DNA from: Trogon surrucura
Taxonomy: Eukaryota; Chordata; Aves; Trogoniformes; Trogonidae
Assembly: GCA_020746105.1 (NCBI GenBank)
Contig: CM036658.1
Coordinates: 28,049,099 to 28,113,098, forward strand
DNA length: 64,000 bases
Reading direction: 5' to 3'
Within the stretch, counting starts at the first letter, position 1. Each line of letters begins with the position of its first letter. Below are positions 33,820-45,545 of the stretch, piece by piece. The position numbers and the translations under genes are program-made. The notes beneath the pieces are model-generated. The model was not told where the DNA came from. It saw only the letters and a list, made by a program, of their open reading frames with translations, and made no database searches.

Positions 33820-36800
33820 GTATGTAAGTGGTTTTATTCTGTTATGTCTACCTCAATAATTGATTTTTCTGTGAAATTATTTGTCCCCTGAAGTCATTTG
33901 GCCTTGTTGACCTTCCAGCAGTAAAGTATTTTCTTCACTGGCTTCTCATAGTTGTGGTTTGAATATTAATAATACATGTAAGTCAGGCAGTTTCACTTGC
34001 TCTCTTAAGCAAATGCTACATTCTTTAGCTGTTCCTCGTTTGGGTAAGGATGGTGTACTCCAGAGTCCTGCTGTTTCACAATAGTAGTAAAAGTGACATA
34101 AAATCACTGATGGAGGACTTGCCTGAGAGGTTTGGATGCTTTTAAGAAGACTAGTGATGCTGTAACTTCTTTACCTTTGGCTTGGGAAGATTTGAGTAAC
34201 TTTGCTCTGATTCTCAGTATTTATTTTTTTTTTTGAATGCAATATAGTAGCACAGTGTTTTCTTAAGGAAAGGCCTTTTCATACAGCACAGTGATAGTAT
34301 TAGTCATACATCATATATAGGTGTCACTAGCTACATTGAGTGAAGTGATGGGTGTTGCTGAGAAATTTCAAAGATTGGGAACTTTTTTCTTCCTGCTTGT
34401 TTTCCATTAGAATTTCATAGGTATCAATGTGTTCCCATGGCTTTTAGCAAACCACTTTTAATGATGCAATAATATTATTTTGAGCAGCATCTATCTAGCT
34501 TGATCGATTTTAAGTTGGCAGCCTCATCTGCAAAATTCTTGTATTGATTTTTATCTTCCTCTTCAGTGCCTCTTGCAGTGTTATCAGGGTCATGGTAGTA
34601 TTTTTCCTTCTGCTGTGTGTATACATCTCTCACCTGACTAGCTAAGTTGGTGCAAGGTGTAAGTACTATAACTAAATGTGTGCCAAAGAATACTGTTTTT
34701 TTACTGTGATCATCCCACCATATGTGTTCTTTGTTCCTGTATGTTTTGTCTTAATGTTAGCCTTGCCTTTCACGTTTGTGTTTTTTTTTTTGTATTTATA
34801 ACTGAATTTATTCACATGTGTTGTTTCACACTGGGGCTTTAGCGTAACTTGAACAATAATAATTTTGAGTGTTTCAGTGAAAGATTGCTAGGTTAAGAAA
34901 ATATATTAATATAATAATTAATTGTATTTACATAAAGGTATATAAATTCTGTGTCTGTTTTCATTTTATCACATATCCATTGTAGTTTGAGAGTGAATAT
35001 AGAAAAAATAAAAGGTTTCTAATGAAGGGAAAGTGTTTTTCAGAAAAATATTCTGGAAAATATTAAGTTATTTGAAGAATACAGAAGTTTAGACTAATAC
35101 AACACCACTACCCTCTCCTGTTGTGAAAAAAAGTTTTTGTTTTTTTTTTTTATGTGATGATTTGTGCTCATAAATTATATAAAGGGGTGAAGGGGAGCAG
35201 ATAGATTTAAACAGGAATGATGTTGAAAGAGAGAGTGTATGAATGCCGTGGTAAGGAAGAATTACCTTCACAAAGGTGATAGGAACTATCTTTTTTATCC
35301 AGTAGCTCACTCTAGATCTGGACATAAGAGACTTACGTTCAAATAACTCATTTGTGCGAGGCAGTTCAAATTTATATCTCTCTCCTTAAAACTTACTGCA
35401 GAATGTTGAGGGGCACAGTGATTACATTTCCAGGAACTTAGGAGTATACATGGCCCCGTATCAGAGGCACTTCTTGAGGGATGGGAGACTTCAAATGCCC
35501 TCTCTACCTGCCTCTGCGTAGGGGTGGCAATCCTTATAACCCAGTTTATAGGGAAGTAGGAAGGAAATGTGTTCCTTCTTCCCCATAGTTTCCAGGCTCT
35601 GGATTTGAATTTGTTTTGCTGAGGCAAAATGTGAAAGGCAAAAATGAGGAAAAAGTTATGTTCTTTGAGGTGATGATTCAAAGCAGGTGCTCTGTAATAG
35701 AAACAGGAATGAATGGGAGGCTTGTAGAAAAGCTTTGCTGTAAGAACTTGCCGTTTGCAGCCACGCAGCCCCAGGGCTTGCTTTTACTGTGTTTTTCCAG
35801 GAGTTGAGATAATGGTGACTCTGTGAAATGCTTCACGTGAAGCAGCTTTGGTTTCAATAAATGTATTTAAAACTCTGCTAGGCGTATATTATTTTTATGT
35901 CTCCTGGTAGAAGCGTGTTGGAAAATGAGGACAGATGGACTCTGCTTGGGTTTATTCTATCCGTAGATGACAGTAGGTCATGCAGAGTGCAGGGGAAAAG
36001 TGTCCAAGCAAACTTGCACTCAGGATGATGAACATTTACTGACAAAATCATTGCACAGGTTTATAAATGTTATAATTGTGCTGCTAAATAATGTTTCTTT
36101 CTTCCTCTGTCTGGTTTTCAATCAAACCTCAGACTGTCTGTTCTTTTACTTTTATTGCAAATAAAAGTAATGACAAATAAAAGTCCTGACTTTTGAACTT
36201 TAAAGGGTTTTCTTGAAAAAATGCTGCCTGAGGAGGAAGAGATCAGATAACTAGCAGACCATTTGAGAAGCAGCGGTGGAAGGGAGGATAAGTCATTGCT
36301 TTCTAGCTTCCTTTTATATGGCAATGTGGTTTACTTTTCAAAAACAAAAATACAGAGGAGTGTCTGGACTTGCAAACATGTATGTAATGACAAGAAGGAG
36401 GAGATATGTGACACATTTTTACCACCGGTCCGCTGCAATTTGTGGAAGAAAGGAAGCTCAGGGCCAGTGATTTAAAAATCAGTGGCCAAATATCTGGCGA
36501 GAGATACAGGGTTCTCTTCGTTCCTCACAATGCCTATTATTTTTTTTTTTTTTCTGATCAGCAGACCTTAAATATCAACTGCTTTGTATTTTAAGCAAAC
36601 TGACAAAAAGTCTTGTTACTCACAGTCTGTGGGGAAGTAGACTTTTCACTGTATTTTTTGAAATAGAGGTATGACCTGGGATGTCTATCTCAATTTCTTT
36701 TTCCTTTTTTCTTGTTTTACTAAGCCAAAGGAAAAATTCTGTTCCTTGCGGCAAGTGTTCTTCTTCCAGTTTTTCATGCTAAAGGCCATGCTAGCTCTTG

Positions 36801-39800
36801 CTTCTTAACCACCGTCACTGAAAATTGGTATAAAACTTATATGCCTTTATTATTTCAGTGAGTGCAATTGTTCTGCCACAGTTTGACATGAAGACTGCAA
36901 GGCACTGGATGAAAAATAAAACGTTCATGTTTCAGTGAATGATGGGGAACAAAATTATGCCTTAACATCACTGCAATTGTGTACTTCAGCTGCACATAAA
37001 CTACAAGAATTCGATGAGCTCCCTTAAAAAAAATACCAGAAGAGCTAGATCCAAGTTTTTTTAACATGGAACTATTTATTTTTTACATCTGGAAGGGGTA
37101 CAGCTACTGTTATGACCTTCTACCTGTTCCAGTCTTAACTGGTAGTTACTTGATTGAGACAGTTTTGAATGCAATCTAGAAAAGATTTCTCACATTTGTT
37201 TCATCCATCAATCTTCCTGAATTTATTTGAGAATTTCATTTGTACCCATGCTTTGGAAATGCTTATCTTATCAAGCTTGTCACTGGCTAAAAGTCTGTCA
37301 GAATTTGTTTGAACTATTGTCAGTATTGTTCCTTTTTTCTGATGGTTGATGGCAATATATTGGAACGAATTAATGTTGAAGGTAAAGACAAAAACTGCTC
37401 TAAGATGCTGCTTTGTGTACATATAGTAGAATTTATGTTAAGAATAACAATATCCTTTTATGTTCCAGATGTGTGTGGCAATTTTGGAGGGATTTTTTTT
37501 AATTATTATTAAAAAACAATTATGTGTGTGAATCATTGCTCTGGTTAACAGAAGTGGTTGTCAGTGTTGGGGAAAGTTGTCCAAATTTTGAAGAGGCAGT
37601 GCATTTTTTTTGGAAGGTTAAAGTCATTAAGTGTAAGTCTTTTTCAAATGATCTCATTTGAAGAACTGCCAAAATGCAAAGAAGCATATGTTCATATGAA
37701 TGGGGAAAGTAGAAGATAAAAGTGTGTGATGTACATGCTCCACAGGACTTAAAATAAGATATGAAGGATCATTAGAGCATGGAGCTTAACATGAAATATG
37801 CCATAAGGGAGATACAGGTGTTAACAGAAGTCACATGATCTTTTTTTCACCTGCAGAAATCCCTTTGTAAGCATTGATATTGGTTTTCATTGTTGTTTTT
37901 TATCATACGCAATAACAGAAAAATGGCATGACAGTAACACTCCTATCTATTTAACCTTTTTGTGGAAAGGATGCAAACAACTCCAACTATTCTGCTTTTC
38001 GGAGCTTTTTTTACTTTTAAGGAAGATATTGATGTGGGGAATCTGAGCAAGAGATGTATTCATGGATGGGGAGTGATTGTGAAAAAGAATAAATTTTAAG
38101 GGCCATTCACTGTAATGAATCTTGAAATATTATGATAGGTTACAATCTAAAACTAAGCATTTCATGGAGGTACTAATGATACTATTGTTTCCAAGTTAAC
38201 TCTGGTCAGGGATTTTTTTATCCTACTGTTTCTACCCTGGTTTAAATTTCCTGCCCATTGGCCTGTTCTTGGATTGTCAACTATATTAACTCTCTTTCTT
38301 CTAAAACTTCTCACTTGTGTTATGCGTATACCTCAGACTGTGGGGTAGTACACTGGTGCCAGCTGGGCAGCTTGGTATGAGCTCAAAATCTAACTGCAGT
38401 TGTGTGGAGGTCTGTCAGCTGATCCACCCAGTGAGTCCATTTTTGTGCTGTATTGTGTAGAGTAAAAACATGTATTACCAATGTTTTTCAGCTCCCTCCC
38501 CTGAGTCTTTCTGGAGAAGCAGGATAAACTGGCTGTTCTTCAACGAAACAACAACTTCAGCATATCCTTTATTAGCCCAAGAACAAATAATAGTTAAAGC
38601 ATCTGTTGTTGTCTTTCAGCTATTTGGAATTATTGAGCTACATCTCAATCTTTCAGTAGTGGATTAGCAGAGGAAAGAAAGAGTTCTGTTCCACTGAGAT
38701 GTGAAAAGTTGTTAAGGAAAATACTGAGTGACTGCATCGCAAGACAACCCCAGAAGTTACCATGTTCTCACGTAGCTTTTAAAATAGTAATCAGAGACAA
38801 TGCAAGAATGAATGGAGGGAGTTGGTGTGCAGTCTTATTCTTGCATGCTTTTCCTCTTTCTAACACAATGGATTTAGATTCTGAGATTGCTTGCATCTTC
38901 ATCACGTGAAGACATAAGATAATGTTCCTTAAAACTAATTTATTCAGAGGTCATGTAGTGTGCAGGATTTCATGCCAAAGTAACACACATGATAAAGTGT
39001 TAAAGATTCATTTATAGACCTAAGATAATGTTAATACATCTTTATGCAAATCAATCTAATCCTAACTTATTTTTTTCCCTTTTTGTCCAAACAAATGTAT
39101 AACTAAGTAACAGTGAAAGGTGGTATTTCCTGAGCTCAGGTGGTATTTCATCCTAGTGTGCTCTCTTTGTGAATCCCTGCCTGTGCCGTGAATGGCTTAG
39201 AGTTTGATGGGCTCTGTAGCTCAGCTTTCTCCTGTATTTTTAAGCTCCAGTCTACTCATGAACAATCATTTTCCGGCATTATAGTCTCCAGTACATGAAA
39301 AGAAATAACATGCACTGTACAGTGCCGGAGCCAATCCGCATCTCTGTTTCTGTTGATATGCAGAATATTTATGTGAAGTTCTGAAAATCTCATCCAGCAA
39401 TGTGTGGCAATTTGTGTCAGTGGTCTGTCTGATGCAAAGATGAACCATTTTCTGCACAGCCTGCCCAGGCAAACAAACATCAGTGATATTCCATTTCTAA
39501 CAGAAATTAAAGAGAGTGTAATTCAGCTGTTAAGCATCTGTTAAGTATCCCACAAATAGCGAGTGGACCAATAATTCAGAAGTATCAGTTCATACAAAAT
39601 TAATATAAGATGTGATGACTGGTGTAAATACTTTGTCTGTTTTTTTTTCCTGACCAGCAAATGAGACATATTTCATCACTGGGCATCACTTTGCTTAGTC
39701 ATTTCAGTTGATGTGCTGCCAAATATTGATTTTACCTAAATAGGAGAGTAACCTGATTATAAACAGGTAAATGCCGTTAAGTATCTTTCTGTATGTATGT

Positions 39801-40011
39801 ATCTGCCTTTTTCAACACTAGGATTGACAAATGGCACAAATATAACTTTGAAAATTCATGCTTACACAGATTGCAATTGGGAAGTGTTAGATAAAATTCT
39901 AAGTATTTTGTTGTTTTTTTTTTTGTCAGAGAAGTTTACAATTTACTTTCTGTGTGTAAATACTGAAACATTTAAAGTATTTATTGTTATTTTTAACTAT
40001 TTATGTCTTAG
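33820..40011. other. No gene seen: AT-rich DNA
   Basis: No recognised transposon or gene. T13 at 36541-36553. Open frames of 60-125 codons are present on both strands, without domains or exon boundaries that I trust. Confidence 0.45.
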
Positions 40012-40345
40012 AATAACAGATTACTAGAGTTACAGAATAGTTTGGGTTGGAAGGGACCTTTAGAGGTCTTCTACTCCAATCTCTCTGCAGCGAGCGAGGA
40101 TATATTTCACTAGATCAGGTTGTTCGGATCCCCATCTAATCTGTCCTTGAACATTTCCAGGTATGAGGCATCTACCACCTCTCTTGGCAACTTGTTCCAG
40201 GATCTCACCACCCTCATTGTAAAAAATGTCGTCCTTATATCTAGTCCAAATCTACCCTCTGTTATGTCCCACTTGGCACTTATCAGTTCGCCACACTCTC
40301 GTTTACTTTAAAGTCATTAACTCTTGTCCTATTGCAACAGGCTGG
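40012..40345 (-). mobile_element. CR1 3' end (minus strand)
   Basis: Tail-first antisense CR1: GTTACAGAATAGTTTGGGTT, GGAAGGGACCTTTAGAGG and the antisense C-terminus (CACCACCCTCATTGTAAAAA). About 38 bp near 40263-40300 has no counterpart in the other copies and interrupts the element. The CR1 match ends at TTGTCCTATTGCAACAGG. A second minus-strand CR1 block follows at 40490 and may be the same element with its RT deleted. Confidence 0.85.
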
Positions 40346-40489
40346 AGTCTGATGTTTTCATGTCTTACATATACTGTGGTGAGACAAAGGCATCTAGCTA
40401 TTGATATTTGCCATATAAATGACCTGACTTATGTAGTGATCATTTAGGGGAGAAAAACCATTTAATTAAGCTGCTAATTTTGCCTAAAT
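40346..40489. other. Non-CR1 spacer between two CR1 blocks
   Basis: About 140 bp that I cannot align to CR1. It stands where the RT core and early C-terminus should lie if the two flanking blocks were one element. Confidence 0.5.
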
Positions 40490-41843
40490 ACTCCAAGTCA
40501 TAGAAGGAGATCAGGTTGGTCAAGCAGGACCTGCTGTTCATAGGCCCATGCTGACTGGGTCTAATTCCCTGGTTTTCCTGCACATGCTGCATGCTGGCGC
40601 TCAAGCTGATCACCTCCATAACCTTGTCCACTACAAAGGTCTTTACTTCCCTGGGTCTCCCTTCCGGCCCTCATTGTAGGTGGTGTCACATTTGCTAACC
40701 TTCAGTTCCTAACTGGGACCTGCCCAGTTAATCAGAATTGCTGGTAGATGATGGAATTGGCTTGGTGAACACTCCTCCCAGGTCTCACAGTACCCTTGGG
40801 TGGACCCCATCTGGCCCTTCAGACTTATGATTAAGTGGAGCAGCAGTCAATAACCATTTCCCATTGGATTATGAGGGTTCATTCTGATCCTTATCCCTGT
40901 CTTGTGGCTCAGAGTCTGGGTACCTGGAGAACAACTGGTCTTACTGTTGAAGACTGAGGCAAAGAAGCCATCAAGGACCTCAGCCTTTAAAGGATGGAGA
41001 ATTTCCTTAGCCCTCCTTTTGTTGCTACTGTATTTATAGAAATAAATTATATTGTCTTTTATAACAGCAGCCAATTTAAGTTCTAATTGTGCTTTAGCTC
41101 TTCTAATTTTCTCCCTGCATAACCTCACAACATCCTTGTAGTCTTCCAGAGTTCCCTGCTCCTTCTTCCAAAGGTGTTAAACTTATTTTTTTCTGAGCTC
41201 TAGCAAAATCTCCCTGTTCAGTCCAGCCATTCTTCTCCCCTGTCAGCTCACCTTTTGATGTATGGTTACAGCTTGATCCTATGTTTGGTTTTTTTCTTCT
41301 TAAAGAATGCCCAGCCTTCCTGGACTCCTTTGCTCTTCAGGACTGCCTCCCAAGGGGATCTGTCAACCAGGTTCCTAAACAGGTCAAAGTCTGCCCTCTG
41401 GGAGTCTAAGTTAGCAGTTCTGCTGACCTCCCTCCTTACTCCTCTGAAAGCTGAACTCCCTCATTTGTGATTGCTATGCCCAAGGTGGCCTCCAGCCATC
41501 ACATCACCCACAAGTCCTTCTCAATTTAGAACAACAGATCCAGCAAGGTGCCTTCCCTATTTGGCTTACTCACTAGGTGTGTGAGGAAGTTCTCTTCCAC
41601 ACACTCCAGCAATCTCCTGGACTGTTTCCTCTCTGCTGTACTGTATTTCCAGCATACATCTGGTAAGTTGAAGTCCCTCATCAGAATGAGGGCTGGTGGT
41701 TGTGAGACTTGTTCTAGCTGCTTGTAGAATATTTAATTTGCCTCTTCATCCTGACTGATCAGTCTATAACAGACTCCCACTGTGATATCTGCCTTGCTGG
41801 CCTTGCCCTTGGTTCTTACCCATAAACACTCTTGACTTTCTGT
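40490..41843 (-). mobile_element. CR1 5' portion (minus strand), endonuclease to early RT
   Basis: From left to right this is antisense early RT (GGAGATCAGGTTGGTCAAGC, the reverse of the LTNLISFY region) and then the linker. A minus-strand frame at 40847-41128 keeps KAQLELKLAAVIKDNIIYFY and EVLDGFFASVFNS. Near 41755-41795 the reverse complement encodes VGVCYR, the endonuclease segment seen as [10 protein letters not shown] in the intact copy. Stops and indels break it throughout. It reaches further 5' than any other old CR1 here. The right boundary near 41843 is approximate. Confidence 0.85.
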
Positions 41844-42447
41844 ACAAAGTCTTGCTGTTGGTAGCGATGCTGGTTTTGAACATGCAGACACCTGTCCTCT
41901 GGGAATGGGCTAAACTTTGGACTACTAAACAGCTGTCAGTTGAGAATTATTTCAGTCAGCAAATCTTTTTTACAGAAAAACCTTTTAAAAAAATGAAAGT
42001 CTGGGGCCTTGAAATTCAATTTCCAGTACCGTAAGACTGCTCCATAAATACCAATCATGTGTAATCTTGTTTTAGTTACAGGTATTTCCACAACTGAGAA
42101 GCATTTATAGCAAGAAAAATGCCTTTTAACCAACCTAATTGAATTGAGAGAGTGTGGTATTGTGAATTGCTGGAAAACAGAGAAAACACATCAATTTATG
42201 GCTGGCAAAATGTTCCTGGAACTTTATTGTCTGGCCTTTCAATAATTTAAATAATATTTACTCACATCAATCCATCAGAAGGTTTTTCAAGCAAAGATAT
42301 CCAAACCAAAGATGGGTTTGTAGAGTCTCAATTGAGTTTGGTTCTTTAAAAGATGATTCGTGTCCTGGCCTCAATTTATCTGAGTTCCTTAAATGAGACT
42401 GAGGGATAAATTTATGAATCTGCTTTTCTCTTGTCTGTTTTTTTCAG

Positions 42448-42608
42448 TTGAACCTTTTACAGAGGGGAAAAAGAAAGAGCAGGATTGAATCTTACAGAAT
42501 AATTGAGGATTTTAAATCATCTTTTGGTAGACTTACAATAGATGCTTTTCTGCCCACCACCTCCTGCAAATTATCAAGCTGTCAACTTTCTGTATTTCAG
42601 CCTCTGTA
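42448..42608 (+). other. Candidate terminal exon, unknown gene
   Basis: CTTGTCTGTTTTTTTCAG is a good splice acceptor ending at 42447. The following frame is open for 53 codons to TAA at 42606-42608 and begins LNLLQRGKRKSRIESYRIIE. No domain is recognised. In AT-rich DNA an open stretch of this length behind an acceptor-like site is expected now and then by chance. Confidence 0.17.
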
Positions 42609-45424
42609 AAAATAATTGTAACTGGATGAAATGTGGACTGTGTGAAATAGCAACAACATAATTCCATACCACAGAGCTACTGCAGTTTTATAGTGGGAAA
42701 ACTTAATATTATATTAGCTGACTAGCATAAACACGAGTTTCCTAGGTAGGTTTTTGAATGCATTGGAAGCCTCTATGAAATATTTAGGAGACACTGACTT
42801 TCCCTCTTCTTCTGCATCCCACTCCCAGGCTAGACCAGCCAGGCAGAACTTTGTCTGCAGAATGTTCAGAAGTGTTTGTTTTGAGTGATCAGCAGCCTGC
42901 TCTTGAAAGGCAAAGAACCAGAGTCCTCCAGGGAGCTGGGAGTCAGATGGGATGGCGTGATAAAATGAATTTCAGAAGATCTTGAATTCCTTGTCTTCAG
43001 CATAGTGAAGCTGAACAGATCTACTCATGTCTCACTTTTGCCAGTACTGAATTGTCCTCCAACATAAACATTAAAGCAAAATATTAACCGTAGAAAGTCA
43101 CAGTGAATACCGGTGCAAATTTAGGTGCTGAGTTCCGTTATTTTTATCTTTCCTGTGGATGTCTGCTCTAACCAGACGTTGCACAATAAATCAAGAATTC
43201 TGTGAAAAAACATTTGTTTAATTAAATACCTATTGAGTCTGAAATGTATCTGCGCTGAAGTGGGAGGGCAGAAGGAACTGGAAGGATAAAGAAATTATCT
43301 GGATGGCAAATGGCGTATAGTCCTTCATGTAGAGAGGAAAAATGCAGCAATTGCTTCCTTCATTTTAATGAATAAAAATAATTGAATATACTTCTAAGCG
43401 GTGGGATTGAATGAATTGATTATAAATAACTTCCATTCTGATTTTCAGTTCCTTTATTATCACTGAATTATCAATGAGCATTTTGCTGATTGCTCAGCTG
43501 TTTTTGTAGACACTTGTCGGGGAAGCCATTTTGCCATGCACAATGAGCAGGAATTGTGCTGTATATCCTGAGCACCAGCTACAATTTTTGATTCTGTTAG
43601 ACACCATAAACAAACAGGTTATGGAATGTTTCTGTTCCAGTACTCATAACTTCAGATTGCATGTTGAATAATTTATGCAAATAGGTAACAATTATTTTTT
43701 AGCATCTCATTTTTGAGTGTACAAAATTCAGTGTGTGAGGCACTCATCGATGAGTTCTGATTTCATATATATAAGTCATGTTTCTAATAGGAATAACAGA
43801 GTTAACAAACTGGGGAAACCTCTGGAGATTAAAAAGTAGAGTTTCACCTGAACGTACGTATATCTCTTTGCAGAAGAAGGAGAATAATTCTGTTATCTCA
43901 AGGGTAAAGCAAATTAATAGGTACTGAAGACTATAAAAGTAATTATTAGAATTATTTCAAAATTCCATGTTAGCTAAAAACATCTTTTTGTTTTAATTCC
44001 CAGTAATGTTATGAAGTGTGGTTTATACCTTTACAGTGAAACTATTGACTGAAATTATCCATTTTTACATGATTACAAGGGATTTCATTGATATTCTTGA
44101 ACCATACTAATCTGATTTCTCCAAATATAAAGGCAAGTTTATCAATTATTCTACATGTAAAACATTGTAACTGAGTTCCAGAAGAAAGTGACACTAAAAA
44201 AAAAGGAGAAACAAGTGTTTAATACTAAGATTGTTCAGATCAAATTGTTTACTTCAATTTAATGGTTTTCCCAGATATCTTTTAGAAACAAACCCATAAA
44301 TTTTATTATGTTTTCTAATTACCCTGAAGTAAAGACAACAGATAAACCCACTATCTTGGCTATACTGTGCATTTCCTATGTATTTTTAATTTTTTTCAGG
44401 GTTTTGGTATTGGCCAATTTGCCTATTTTACTAGAGAAATTTATGTGTGTGTACTCTATTTTATATCTTAAAATAAAAACATATGGTGTCATTATCTAGC
44501 TGTGACCTGTAATAATTTTTTACAGGGTTGAGTGAGATGAAGGGGCGTCTACAGCTTTTAAATATAAACAGAAGTTGCCTGTTCTTATGCTGCCTGGGAG
44601 ACTTGTATAAATCTGTATTCAGAAAGTATATCTTTTTGGGTAAGTCAAAGTCTGCCAAGAACATTGCATGTTCAGATGGAATTTGACTCATAATCTGGAA
44701 CGTGGAACTGTAGCACCACAGTTATTTGGATGGGTTGAAAATTATTTTGGGTCTGGTGCTCACACCAAACTATTAAAAGGCCTAAAATAGCCTTAAGTGG
44801 TTGTAAGGAGTTTTTGTGCTATTTTCAGAACTCCTCAAATTTTACCTCTGAGGATTTTATGGATTTGCTGTCTTTTAAGATACAGTGCAACAGAAAATAG
44901 AGAGCTGTCTTCCATGATTGAGTGAGGATTACAACGACTGTGTTACTACATCCCAGTAGGCTTTGGAAATGTAAGAAAATTACCCTTACATGTAATTTCT
45001 GCCGGTGAAAACTGAGGCAGATGATCTTAGTAGGTCTTTAATACGAGTTTATTCCAATTATGTGAATAATAATTGAAGACTTGTTCTTAGCTGATGCAGT
45101 ACTAGATAATGAAGAAAACATCTGTATATTAGTACATTTTCACATTTTCTTCTTTTCTGGGTGATGTCTGATACTAAATGGTATAACTACCCTGCAGGCA
45201 AATTGTTCTTCAGTCACAGACTGAACAAAGTAGGTGGAGGGAAATATGATGGTCTGTCTTGTGTTAATTTTCATTCCACACCATCACAATGGTGTTTGGT
45301 GTTCAGATTGTTTTGGATTGTGGGTTTGTCTTCTGAGTGCTGTTAGTTCAAATCCTATCTTAACTTTGTTTGTTCTGGGTAATTATATTATCTTCATCAC
45401 TATGTAATGTAAAGTTCCTGCCCT

Positions 45425-45545
45425 GTATTTCATACCATAAGATTAGGAACTACCATCATCCCATTTTACAGGCAGAGTTTGGAGCACCAAGATGTGTAAT
45501 GACTTACCCAAGGTCATACAGTGGAAATGTGTTTAAAGGCTGAGA
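45425..45545 (+). repeat. Possible ancient MIR-type SINE fragment
   Basis: CATCATCCCATTTTACAGGC, then AATGACTTACCCAAGGTCAT and ACAGTGGAAATG match the conserved MIR 3' region in order (CCCATTTTACAGA, TGACTTGCCCAAGGTCACAC). The spacing is right; the flanks are too diverged to extend it. Confidence 0.55.
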
